Part shown: in pieces, positions 1 to 5,772 of the stretch
Layout of the letters: each line of letters opens with the position of its first letter
Numbering within the stretch: the first letter of the stretch is position 1
Source: Chloroflexota bacterium
GTDB taxonomy: Bacteria; Chloroflexota; Limnocylindria; Limnocylindrales; CSP1-4
Assembly (NCBI GenBank): GCA_021790715.1
Contig: JAJYGK010000158.1
Coordinates: forward strand, 1-5,798
Reading direction: 5' to 3'
Length of the DNA: 5,798 nucleotides
Made by a program: the position numbers and the translations under genes
Notes under the pieces: generated by a model
Seen by the model: only the letters and a program-made list of their open reading frames with translations
Told to the model about the DNA's origin: nothing
Databases searched by the model: none

Positions 1-317
1 AGCCGCGTGCCGCCCTGCCGGACGTGACGCGCGACCCGCGCGCGGCGCTGCGCGACATGACGCGGGAGGGCGAGCACGCAAGCGCAGGTCCCGTCGCTCA
101 GCGGGCCGCGCCCGCGCCCCGCGCCGAATCAGCGCCCGGCGTGCGCCCCGACGTCCGGGCGCCGCGCGCGGCGCCCGCTTCGCCCGCTCCGCTCACGGCC
201 GACACGCGCGACACGGACGACGCGGGGGCACCCGACGCCGGCGGGGACCGTCGGCACGGCCTTCCGACCGGGATCGACATCGACATCCCGTCGTTCCTGC
301 GGCGCAGCCGGCCCTGA
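1..317 (+). CDS. ftsZ: Cell division protein FtsZ, C-terminal end (partial, 5' end outside the window)
   Basis: This is the 3' end of a longer gene. The frame is open from base 3 with no in-frame stop before TGA at 315-317, giving about 104 visible residues. The GTG at 24 is probably an internal Val, not a start. Most of the segment is an Ala/Pro/Arg-rich, low-complexity stretch that should be disordered. It ends in DIDIPSFLRRSRP (from base 276), which closely matches the conserved FtsZ C-terminal peptide (compare LDIPAFLRK in E. coli), the site that binds membrane tethers and regulators such as FtsA, SepF or ZipA. FtsZ is the tubulin-like GTPase that forms the cytoplasmic Z-ring. The GTPase domain lies outside the window, so the call rests on the tail and on the linker-plus-tail layout. 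The first 22 visible residues are two tandem 11-residue units. The next gene is convergent, so if this is ftsZ, a division gene cluster would end here. Confidence 0.75.
   Translation, partial: PRAALPDVTRDPRAALRDMTREGEHASAGPVAQRAAPAPRAESAPGVRPDVRAPRAAPASPAPLTADTRDTDDAGAPDAGGDRRHGLPTGIDIDIPSFLRRSRP
3..68 (+). repeat. 33-bp in-frame tandem repeat in the FtsZ linker
   Basis: Bases 3-35 encode PRAALPDVTRD and bases 36-68 encode PRAALRDMTRE. Eight of 11 residues are identical and two of the differences are conservative (V/M, D/E). The copies differ at several synonymous positions, so this is not a very recent duplication. More copies may lie upstream of the window. Confidence 0.6.
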
Positions 318-365
318 CGCCGATGCCGGCGCGCCCGTCGGCGGCGCACCGGTCGATCGGATCGT

Positions 366-383
366 CAGCCGGAGCGCCGGTTG
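366..383. terminator. Possible bidirectional terminator hairpin between convergent genes
   Basis: CAGCCGG (366-372), loop AGCG, CCGGTTG (377-383) forms a 7-bp stem with one G-T pair. It lies in the 75-bp gap between the ftsZ stop and the hydrolase stop on the other strand. No U-run follows on either strand, so intrinsic termination is uncertain. Hairpins this size are common by chance at this base composition. Confidence 0.3.
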
Positions 384-392
384 GCCGGGCCG

Positions 393-1262
393 TCAGCCGA
401 TCGCATCCGGGGATGGCCGGGAACCCGCCGCCGACGACTCCGCCCCGCGTGCCGCCAGCTGGCGGTCCAGCCACGCCAGGATCTCCGCCACCACCTCGGG
501 GCCGCGAGGCTCGTTGAGCGTCTCGTGCCGCAGGTCCTGGTAGACGCGGCGCTCGACGCCCGGCACGTGGGCGAGCGGCTCCGTGCACGCGGTGGGGACG
601 AGCGTATCCGCGCCGCCGTGGGTGACGAGCGTGGGGACGGCGAGTCGCGCGAGCCCGCGGCGGGCGCGCGCGCCGGCGGCGAAGAACTCGGCACCGAGCC
701 GTGCGGTCGTGTGCGGGACGAGCAGCGGATCGGCCAGGTACGCGCGACCGACGGCGGGATCCGACGAGATCTGGTCCGGGCGGATCGGGTTCGGGACCCG
801 CAGGCGCGGGGCAGCACGGGCGAGCAGCGGCGCGACCATCCGGAGCGGTGCCGGGGTGCCCGTGACGAGGGCAGGCGCGCTGAGCACGAGGAAATCGGGA
901 GCGGGACGGCCGCTGAGCGCGTACGTGAGCGCGATGATCCCGCCCATCGAGTGACCCATCAGCACCACCGGCAGGCCATCGCGGAGCTCGCGCAGGCGTT
1001 CCTCGACATCGTCGAGGTAGTCGTCCCAGCGGTCGACGTAGGCGCGCGTGCCGCCCGATTCGCCGAACCCACGCAGGTCGAACGTGGACACGTCGACCCC
1101 TCCGTCGGCGAGCAGCGAGGCCGGGTGCTCGTAGCGGCCCGAATGCTCGGCGAGGCCGTGGACGAGCAGCAGTCGGGCCCTGCTCGCGCCGGAAGGCGTG
1201 CAGCGCCGGGTACGAAGCACCACGCCGTCACGTGTCGTGGCGTGGCCGGTCGCGCATCCCAT
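393..1262 (-). CDS. Alpha/beta hydrolase, monoacylglycerol lipase / lysophospholipase type
   Basis: A 289-residue serine hydrolase of the alpha/beta fold (Hydrolase_4, monoglyceride lipase-like group), expected to cleave ester bonds in monoacylglycerols, lysophospholipids or similar small esters in the cytoplasm. Landmarks in order: TTRDG near residue 9; the oxyanion-hole segment LLLVHGLAEHSGRYEH with HG at 35-36; FDLRGFGESGG at 61-71; nucleophile elbow GHSMGG with Ser105; a cap-like region about 130-200; acid in THGGADTLVP at Asp219; and LRHETLNEP with His246. The complete triad predicts an active enzyme. Length is typical of the family. No signal peptide or membrane helix is visible. The frame stays open 46 codons further upstream, but those residues are low-complexity and would run across the start of the divergent gene, so I chose the ATG just before the conserved region. 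It has no good Shine-Dalgarno; a CATACT box lies 8 nt upstream. The last 20 or so residues are a disordered tail. The exact substrate cannot be read from the sequence. Confidence 0.9.
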   Translation of the reverse strand: MGCATGHATTRDGVVLRTRRCTPSGASRARLLLVHGLAEHSGRYEHPASLLADGGVDVSTFDLRGFGESGGTRAYVDRWDDYLDDVEERLRELRDGLPVVLMGHSMGGIIALTYALSGRPAPDFLVLSAPALVTGTPAPLRMVAPLLARAAPRLRVPNPIRPDQISSDPAVGRAYLADPLLVPHTTARLGAEFFAAGARARRGLARLAVPTLVTHGGADTLVPTACTEPLAHVPGVERRVYQDLRHETLNEPRGPEVVAEILAWLDRQLAARGAESSAAGSRPSPDAIG

Positions 1263-1270
1263 GGCCGGCC

Positions 1271-1276
1271 AGTATG
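1271..1276 (-). promoter_or_regulatory. Possible -10 box for the hydrolase (leaderless type)
   Basis: On the minus strand CATACT ends 8 nt before the chosen ATG at 1262. It fits the -10 consensus only partly, and I see no -35 hexamer upstream. If used, the transcript would begin within a few bases of the ATG, which would explain the lack of a Shine-Dalgarno. This is the weakest of the three such sites in the window. Confidence 0.3.
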
Positions 1277-1345
1277 CCCCAGGGCCTGCCGCGCGGCCGG
1301 GCGGCCCGTCCGATTGGCCCCATGAGACTGTGCCGCCGGTACTTT

Positions 1346-1364
1346 CGGTGACCTGCGTCAACCG
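1346..1364. promoter_or_regulatory. Imperfect dyad upstream of the cyclase -10, candidate operator
   Basis: CGGTGAC (1346-1352), 4-nt spacer CTGC, then GTCAACCG (1357-1364): the arms are inverted copies apart from one extra A. The dyad sits about 24-42 bases before the predicted start point at 1388, where a -35 element or bound regulator would lie. It falls in the 125-bp divergent region, which otherwise holds only GC-rich short palindromes such as GCCGCGCGGC at 1288-1297. Confidence 0.3.
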
Positions 1365-1375
1365 CGAGTGGACGA

Positions 1376-1381
1376 TAGGGT
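1376..1381 (+). promoter_or_regulatory. -10 box of a likely leaderless promoter for the GGDEF/HD-GYP gene
   Basis: TAGGGT (TANNNT pattern) is followed by six bases and then ATG at 1388, so transcription is predicted to start on the A of the start codon. No Shine-Dalgarno precedes this ATG. There is no recognisable TTGACA-like -35 at 16-18 bp; that zone carries the dyad at 1346-1364 instead. Confidence 0.5.
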
Positions 1382-1387
1382 GCTGCC

Positions 1388-2926
1388 ATGCCCAGACCAC
1401 GGGAGGCGCTGGCGATCGCGCCAGGGGTGCTCGCTGCCATCGCTGCGATCGTCGCGTATTCGGAGGCCGATGTCGTGGCGGCGGCCATGCTCGCCTCGAC
1501 GGCGGTCGGGATCTTCGTCGGGATCGTGGCCGGCGGTATCCCGATCAGGTCGCAGGTCCGGTCGCTGGAAACGGCCGTCGGGGCGCTCGTCGAGGACGGC
1601 GGCACCGCGCTGCCCGAAGCACGCCGGCTCGGGCTCCTGGCGCCGCTCGGAGCGCAGCTCGCGCGGGTCGCCGACGCCCTTCAGTCGGCGCGCGAGGAGG
1701 CGACGACCGACCGGCTGACGCGCGTGGCGAACCGACCCACGCTGCTCGCGCACCTGTTCGCCGAGATCGAGCGCGTCTCCCGCTACAACCGCCCGCTCGC
1801 CGTCGCCTTCATCGATCTCGACCACTTCAAGGCGGTCAACGACACGTACGGACACGAGGCCGGCGACCGGGTCCTGCGCGGGGTCGCGGACGTGTTTCGC
1901 GAGCACACCCGCGGCACCGACTTCGTCGGCCGCTACGGAGGCGAGGAATTCGTGGTGGTGCTCCCCGAGACGACCGCCGAGGACGCGACCATGGTCGCGG
2001 AGAAGCTGCGGACCCTGGTCATGAAGCAGCGCTTCAGGGCGGGCGAGGACGAGGAGATCACCGTTTCGGTGTCGATCGGCATCGCGGGCGGGCAGGGCCG
2101 CAGCCTGCGGATCGACCAGCTGCTCCGCGACGCGGACGCCGCGATGTACGCGGCGAAGTCCCTCGGGCGCAACCAGACGTACGTCTTCGCCGAGGAGGAC
2201 GACGATTCGGCGCGCATCCCCCGCGCACCGATCTCGCAGGAGGCGCGCCAGCGTGCCACCGACGTGGGCGACCAGGCTCGCCGGGCCGCTGAATCCGCGC
2301 TCTCCGCCGTGCTCGCCCCCATGCCCCACTACGCCGGCCAGCCCTCGCCCCTGATCGCGGCCATCGCGGTCCGCATGGCGACCGAGCTCGGGCTCCCGGA
2401 CGCCGAGATCGAGCGCATCCGCGTCGCCGCGCTCCTGCACGACGTCGGGAAGCTCGCGGTGCCGGGGCAGATCCTCGAGAAGCCCGGGCCGCTCTCGGCC
2501 GACGAATGGCAGAAGGTGGTCCAGCATCCGCGGATCGGGCAGGCGATCATCGAGCGGGTCATGACGCTGGGCGACGCCGGCGCCATCATCCTCCATCACC
2601 ACGAGCACTTCTCGGGCCACGGGTACCCGTACGGGCTGCGCGGCACCGACATCCCGCTCGGTGCCCGCATCGTGGCGATCGCCGATGCATACGACGCGAT
2701 GGTGCGTGACCGGCCCTACCGCCGGGCGATCGGGCACGCGGCGGCGATCGAGGAGCTGCGACGGTACGCCGAGGTGCAGTTCGACCCGGAGCTCGTCGAC
2801 CTCTTCTGCGACCTGTACGCGCGCCGGCCGCCGGCGGAGGATCCGGGTCTGCTGATCGATCCGCGGCCGAGGCCGGCCGCTTCCAGGGCCCCTCGGGCCC
2901 GTGCGGCGGGCGGTTCCAGGCGCTGA
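1388..2926 (+). CDS. Membrane-anchored GGDEF / HD-GYP protein (c-di-GMP synthesis and turnover)
   Basis: A 512-residue protein carrying both a diguanylate cyclase domain (2 GTP to c-di-GMP) and an HD-GYP phosphodiesterase domain. The N-terminus has two hydrophobic helices, about 7-23 and 28-52, with a very short loop, so it is anchored by a hairpin with no real extracytoplasmic sensor. A helical, HAMP-like linker (53-105) follows. The GGDEF domain spans about 106-268: entry motif DRLTRVANR (108-116), metal-binding FIDLDHFKAVND (141-152, Asp143), active site GGEEF (184-188), and inhibitory-site RxxD at Arg175-Asp178, exactly five residues before GGEEF. The cyclase should thus be active and product-inhibited. 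A linker (269-312) leads to HD-GYP (about 313-480): HDVGK at 351-355, His380, HHEHFSGHGYP at 404-414, Asp433 in IADAYDA, and FDP at 465-467. The His that usually opens this domain (GHSxRVA) is replaced by GQPSPLI, and the usual DG before GYP is SG. The tail from 481 is Pro/Arg-rich. ATG 1388 suits the TAGGGT box. Net activity is not predictable. Confidence 0.93.
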   Translation: MPRPREALAIAPGVLAAIAAIVAYSEADVVAAAMLASTAVGIFVGIVAGGIPIRSQVRSLETAVGALVEDGGTALPEARRLGLLAPLGAQLARVADALQSAREEATTDRLTRVANRPTLLAHLFAEIERVSRYNRPLAVAFIDLDHFKAVNDTYGHEAGDRVLRGVADVFREHTRGTDFVGRYGGEEFVVVLPETTAEDATMVAEKLRTLVMKQRFRAGEDEEITVSVSIGIAGGQGRSLRIDQLLRDADAAMYAAKSLGRNQTYVFAEEDDDSARIPRAPISQEARQRATDVGDQARRAAESALSAVLAPMPHYAGQPSPLIAAIAVRMATELGLPDAEIERIRVAALLHDVGKLAVPGQILEKPGPLSADEWQKVVQHPRIGQAIIERVMTLGDAGAIILHHHEHFSGHGYPYGLRGTDIPLGARIVAIADAYDAMVRDRPYRRAIGHAAAIEELRRYAEVQFDPELVDLFCDLYARRPPAEDPGLLIDPRPRPAASRAPRARAAGGSRR

Positions 2927-2929
2927 GGC

Positions 2930-3601
2930 ATGGTGGGACCGGACCAGTCGGATGCCCGGGGGCACATCGGGCGTCTCCTCGCGCGGCTCCGCCCGGAGGC
3001 GCCGTCCGTGGCGGTTCCGACCGAACCCGACGAGCTGCCCGTCGCCGGGTCAGAGGTGGATTTCGGCGCCTACGCCGAGGATTGCCGGATCTTCGGGTTC
3101 GTGCGGCTCGAGGCGGAACGCCTGACCGACGCGCTGAACGAGAGCGACTCGGTGGCGCTGGTCGACGTCCTGGTCGTATCCCTGGAGGACGGCCATGCCG
3201 TGCCGCTCCGTTCGCTGACGGTGCGGCGGGAAGACCTGCTCGCCGTACGCGCGAGCGGTCCGCGCGGCAACCCCGCGCGGCGCCGGCGCACGCGCGGCCA
3301 TCCGGTCATCGTCACGACCGGGCCCTATGTCATCCGCGGGTACCTGCACGGCCCGCCGACCTCGGATCCGCTGCTCGGCCTGCGGCATCGCAGGCCCATG
3401 GTGCCGCTGACGGAGGCGTGGATCTCGTACACGACCGAGGGTCGTGCGCACCGCGGACGCGTGGGCACGCTGATCGTGAATCGCGAGTTGATGGACTGGA
3501 TGCACCTCGCGCGCGACGACGAGGTGCGCAGCCCGAGCCTGCCGGTCGAGCCGCGCCCCGACCCGCGGGCGAAGGACCTGACGGGCTACCTGCGGGCCTG
3601 A
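2930..3601 (+). CDS. Hypothetical protein with two copies of a beta-rich module, coupled to the GGDEF/HD-GYP gene
   Basis: A 223-residue, probably cytoplasmic protein without signal peptide or membrane helix. I cannot assign a function. Residues 1-45 are variable. Two similar modules follow, at about 52-106 and 133-191, joined by an Arg-rich linker containing RRRRTRG (117-123). Each module runs from a short beta segment with a Gly-aromatic pair (IFGFVRL; VIRGYLHG), through a middle with L/PL-D/E (LVDVLVVSLEDG; LTEAWISYTTEG), to a closing V-x-R-E strand (LTVRREDLLAV; LIVNRELMDWM). From memory this resembles a small uncharacterised domain catalogued as DUF6812, but that is unverified. A Pro-rich tail (201-223) ends at TGA 3599-3601. 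The ATG lies 3 bp after the upstream stop with only a weak AG-rich site, suggesting translational coupling and one transcript with the c-di-GMP gene; a role as effector or partner is inference. It lacks the PilZ D/NxSxxG motif, so it is not an obvious c-di-GMP receptor. Confidence 0.8.
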   Translation: MVGPDQSDARGHIGRLLARLRPEAPSVAVPTEPDELPVAGSEVDFGAYAEDCRIFGFVRLEAERLTDALNESDSVALVDVLVVSLEDGHAVPLRSLTVRREDLLAVRASGPRGNPARRRRTRGHPVIVTTGPYVIRGYLHGPPTSDPLLGLRHRRPMVPLTEAWISYTTEGRAHRGRVGTLIVNRELMDWMHLARDDEVRSPSLPVEPRPDPRAKDLTGYLRA

Positions 3602-3614
3602 CGCCGCGTCGCGG

Positions 3615-3632
3615 CGCCGTCGTCAGACGGCG
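3615..3632. terminator. GC-rich hairpin at the convergent junction, possible bidirectional terminator
   Basis: CGCCGTC (3615-3621), loop GTCA, GACGGCG (3626-3632) makes a perfect 7-bp stem with a tetraloop. It overlaps the malic enzyme stop codon (3623-3625) and starts 13 bp after the stop of the plus-strand gene. An alternative stem, CGCCG (3602-3606) with CGGCG (3612-3616), competes with it. There is no U-tract, so it could stall polymerase or protect mRNA 3' ends rather than act as a classic intrinsic terminator. Confidence 0.45.
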
Positions 3633-5350
3633 GACGGCGCCCGCGTGCGCACGTAGTGCGGGTAGGCCGGGTACCACATCGCCTCGTCCACCGCCCGGGC
3701 GATCTGCTCGTCGTGCAGGCCGCGACCGACGCCGCAGTCCCGCGCCTGGCACACGACGCGGATCGCGATCGCGCGGGACACGTCCCGCAGCGACGACACG
3801 GGCGGGTAGATCGCGCCGGCGGCGAGCCGCTCATCCGAGACCATGTCGGCGAGGGTGTGCGCGGCCACGAGGAACATCTCGTCGGTCACCTCGTGCGCCT
3901 CGCCGACGATCGCGCCGAGACCCACGCCGGGGAAGACGAAGACGTTGTTCGCCTGGCCGACCAGGCGGACCCGGCCGCCGATCTCCACGGGCGGGAACGG
4001 GCTGCCGGTGGCGACCAGCGCGCGGCCGTCCGTCCAGCGGAGCACGTCCTCGGGCAGCGCCTCCGACTTCGAGGTCGGGTTGGACAGCGGCAGCACGACG
4101 GGCGTGGGCACGTGACGCGCCATCTCGCGGAGCGCACTCTCGGTGAACGACCCGGGCGTGCCGCACGTGCCGATCAGCATCGTGGGATGCACCTGCCGGA
4201 TCACGGCCTCGAGGTCGTACAGGGCGTCGCCCTCGAAGCCGTGGAATGCCATCACCTCGGGCGAGAGCGCGAACTCGAGCTTGTCCGCGTCCAGCGGGGT
4301 TCGCCCCGCGTACACCAGGCCGTGTGTGTCGAGCATCACGATCGAGCGGGCGATCGTCGCGTCGTCGGCGCCCTCGCGCTGCATCGCGACGCGCACGAGC
4401 CTGGCGATCCCGACCCCGGCCGCCCCGGACCCGAGGAACACGATGCGCTGTCGATGGAGGGGCTCGCCGAGGACGCGGAGCGAGGCGAAGAGGCCGGCGA
4501 GGATGACGCCGGCGGTGCCCTGGATGTCGTCGTTGAAGCTGGCGACGCGATGGCGGAAGCGGTCCAGGATGCGGATCGCGTTGTGCTGCTTGAAGTCCTC
4601 CCACTGCAGGAGTGCGTGGGGGAAGACGACGTTGACGGCCTCGACGAACTCCTCGATGAACTCCTCGTAGGCATCGCCCCGCAGGCGCGGGTGCCTGTAG
4701 CCCATGTAGAGCGGATCGTTGAGGAGCGCGGCGTTGTCCGTGCCCACGTCCAGCGAGATGGGCAGCGTGAGCGACGGATGGATCCCCGCCCCGGCCGTGT
4801 ACAGCGCCAGCTTGCCGACCGGGATGCCCATCCCGCCGGCGCCCTGGTCGCCCAGGCCCAGGATGCGCTCGTTGTCCGTGGCCACGATCAGGCGGATGTC
4901 GTCGTGGCGGGCGTTGCGGAGCAGGTCCGAGATCCGCCCGGAATCGTCGGGGGTGATCCACAGCCCCCGGACGCGGCGAACCACGTGGCTGAACTGCTGG
5001 CACGCACGGCCCACCGTCGGCGTGTACACGATGGGCATGAACTCCTCGATGTTCTCCACGAGGAGCCGGTAGAAGAGCGTCTCGTTGCGATCCTGCAGGG
5101 CGGCGAGGCCGATGTACTGCTCGAGATCGTCCGCCTTCCGGCGCACGTGCTCGAGTTCGAGGGCGACCTGCTCTTCGATGGTGCGCACCTTCGGCGGCAG
5201 CAGGCCTCGCAGGCCGAGCTCGGCACGCTCCTCGTCGTCGAACGCGAGATCCTTGTTCAGCAGCGGATTGGCCAACAGCTCTGCGCCGCGCCAGGGCACC
5301 TCGACGACACCGTCGGCGCGCCGGGTCGGGAGGACCGGGAGAGTCTTCAC
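3623..5350 (-). CDS. maeA: Malic enzyme (malate dehydrogenase, oxaloacetate-decarboxylating), probably NAD-dependent
   Basis: A 575-residue, full-length cytoplasmic malic enzyme of the large SfcA/MaeA/eukaryote-like class (E. coli MaeA is about 565), oxidatively decarboxylating malate to pyruvate and CO2 with reduction of NAD(P). Landmarks: NPLLNKDLAF at 28-37; IVYTPTVG with catalytic Tyr109; TDNERILGLGDQGAGGMG with malate-binding Arg162; IPVGKLALYTAGAGI with catalytic Lys180; metal ligands Glu251-Asp252 in QWEDF and Asp275 in FNDDIQGTAG; Rossmann loop FLGSGAAGVG with Gly307/309/312; Asp341 ending the second strand of the nucleotide fold; PLSNPTSKSE (Asn424); GQANNVFVFPGVGLG (Asn468-469). All expected catalytic residues are present. 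NAD is favoured by class; NADP cannot be excluded. I chose GTG at 5350 (VKTLPVLPT) because TATCCT lies 7 nt upstream; the frame also contains ATGs at 5374 and 5425, but a transcript from that box would miss both. It is followed convergently by the 2930-3601 gene. Confidence 0.95.
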   Translation of the reverse strand: MKTLPVLPTRRADGVVEVPWRGAELLANPLLNKDLAFDDEERAELGLRGLLPPKVRTIEEQVALELEHVRRKADDLEQYIGLAALQDRNETLFYRLLVENIEEFMPIVYTPTVGRACQQFSHVVRRVRGLWITPDDSGRISDLLRNARHDDIRLIVATDNERILGLGDQGAGGMGIPVGKLALYTAGAGIHPSLTLPISLDVGTDNAALLNDPLYMGYRHPRLRGDAYEEFIEEFVEAVNVVFPHALLQWEDFKQHNAIRILDRFRHRVASFNDDIQGTAGVILAGLFASLRVLGEPLHRQRIVFLGSGAAGVGIARLVRVAMQREGADDATIARSIVMLDTHGLVYAGRTPLDADKLEFALSPEVMAFHGFEGDALYDLEAVIRQVHPTMLIGTCGTPGSFTESALREMARHVPTPVVLPLSNPTSKSEALPEDVLRWTDGRALVATGSPFPPVEIGGRVRLVGQANNVFVFPGVGLGAIVGEAHEVTDEMFLVAAHTLADMVSDERLAAGAIYPPVSSLRDVSRAIAIRVVCQARDCGVGRGLHDEQIARAVDEAMWYPAYPHYVRTRAPSAV

Positions 5351-5357
5351 GCGAAGC

Positions 5358-5363
5358 AGGATA
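5358..5363 (-). promoter_or_regulatory. -10 box of a likely leaderless promoter for malic enzyme
   Basis: Read on the minus strand the box is TATCCT (TANNNT), followed by GCTTCGC and GTG at 5350. Transcription would start on, or one base before, the start codon. No Shine-Dalgarno precedes this GTG and no convincing -35 is seen 16-18 bp upstream. Confidence 0.5.
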
Positions 5364-5417
5364 CCGGCTGCCATCGCGGCCGGAAGTGCCGACCGGACCG
5401 GCTTCGCAACACGCGCA

Positions 5418-5432
5418 TCCGGCACCGCCGGA
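5418..5432 (-). terminator. Small hairpin downstream of the 97-aa gene
   Basis: TCCGGC (5418-5423), loop ACC, GCCGGA (5427-5432) forms a perfect 6-bp stem in the 115-bp gap between the small gene and malic enzyme. It could end or stabilise the small gene's transcript. No U-run follows, and the short stem may be chance at this GC content. Confidence 0.25.
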
Positions 5433-5465
5433 CCGAACGGCCCCGCACCGCGACCCGGCGACCCA

Positions 5466-5759
5466 TCAGTGCGCCGGGCTCGACGCGCCGCCGGTGCCGT
5501 GCCGGAGGCTGCCGTCCCGCTCCCCGGCGAGCGCCATGCCGGCCGCGACGATCGCCAGGCCCGCGCGCATGCGCACGGACAGGCGCTGCCGCCCGGCCTC
5601 GCGCGCGAGTCGCTCGCATCGGGCCTCGTCGCGCAGCGCCTCGATGCGGCTCGTCACCAGGATCCCCGTGATCGCATTGCCCAGCCGTGCGTCGAACATC
5701 TCCCCCGCCCCCGTTTGCACCGCTCGTGTTTCCATCGTGGTCTGTCCCGTGTAAGTCAT
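5466..5759 (-). CDS. Small hypothetical protein with one hydrophobic segment
   Basis: A 97-residue protein of unknown function that I do not recognise. ATG at 5759 is preceded by a clear AGGAG (5772-5768) with an 8-nt spacer, the best ribosome binding site in the window, so I consider the gene real. Residues 21-58 (from MFDARLGNAITGIL to REAG) are charged with regularly spaced hydrophobics, likely an amphipathic helix. Residues 64-79 (MRAGLAIVAAGMALAG) form a short Ala/Gly-rich hydrophobic stretch that might be a single membrane helix, though it is short for one. The rest is a polar, Gly/Ser-rich tail. It runs in the same direction as malic enzyme, with 115 bp between them and a candidate promoter in that gap, so the two are probably separate units. 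A second ATG at codon 9 lacks a comparable ribosome site. The start region is noticeably less GC-rich than its surroundings. Confidence 0.7.
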   Translation of the reverse strand: MTYTGQTTMETRAVQTGAGEMFDARLGNAITGILVTSRIEALRDEARCERLAREAGRQRLSVRMRAGLAIVAAGMALAGERDGSLRHGTGGASSPAH

Positions 5760-5767
5760 CTTTCTAA

Positions 5768-5772
5768 CTCCT
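5768..5772 (-). promoter_or_regulatory. Shine-Dalgarno of the 97-aa gene
   Basis: AGGAG on the minus strand, 8 nt before ATG at 5759. It fixes the start, and it contrasts with the other starts in this window, which lack such a site. Confidence 0.7.

Noticed and set aside
363..399. 9-bp direct repeat CGTCAGCCG (363-371 and 391-399) in the ftsZ-hydrolase gap
   Set aside because: Short, GC-rich and partly inside the hydrolase stop region; not distinguishable from chance.
381..1325. 314-codon plus-strand frame opposite the hydrolase
   Set aside because: Low-complexity Arg/Ala/Gly translation with no motif; the opposite strand encodes a full catalytic triad.
1263..1400. 46-residue N-terminal extension of the hydrolase starting at 1400
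   Set aside because: It would overlap the start of the divergent cyclase gene and occupy the shared promoter region, and the residues do not resemble the family's N-terminus.
1358..2965. 535-codon open frame on the minus strand, antisense to the GGDEF/HD-GYP gene
   Set aside because: Same GC-driven shadow effect. The plus-strand frame carries intact catalytic motifs over its whole length, while this one shows none.
2930..3601. Reading the duplicated-module protein as a PilZ c-di-GMP receptor because of its Arg-rich linker
   Set aside because: Arginines are present but the following D/NxSxxG motif is missing, and the linker lies between modules rather than at the start of a PilZ barrel.
5351..5425. 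Longer malic enzyme starts (ATG at 5425 or 5374)
   Set aside because: The extra residues are unlike the family and lie upstream of the TATCCT box. The ATG at 5374 remains possible if a different promoter is used.
3656..5671. 671-codon open frame on the plus strand, antisense to malic enzyme and the 97-aa gene
   Set aside because: The product has no recognisable domain and is rich in Arg, Ala, Gly, Asp, Val and Glu. It lies opposite a complete malic enzyme, as expected when strong third-position G/C removes stops from the opposite strand.
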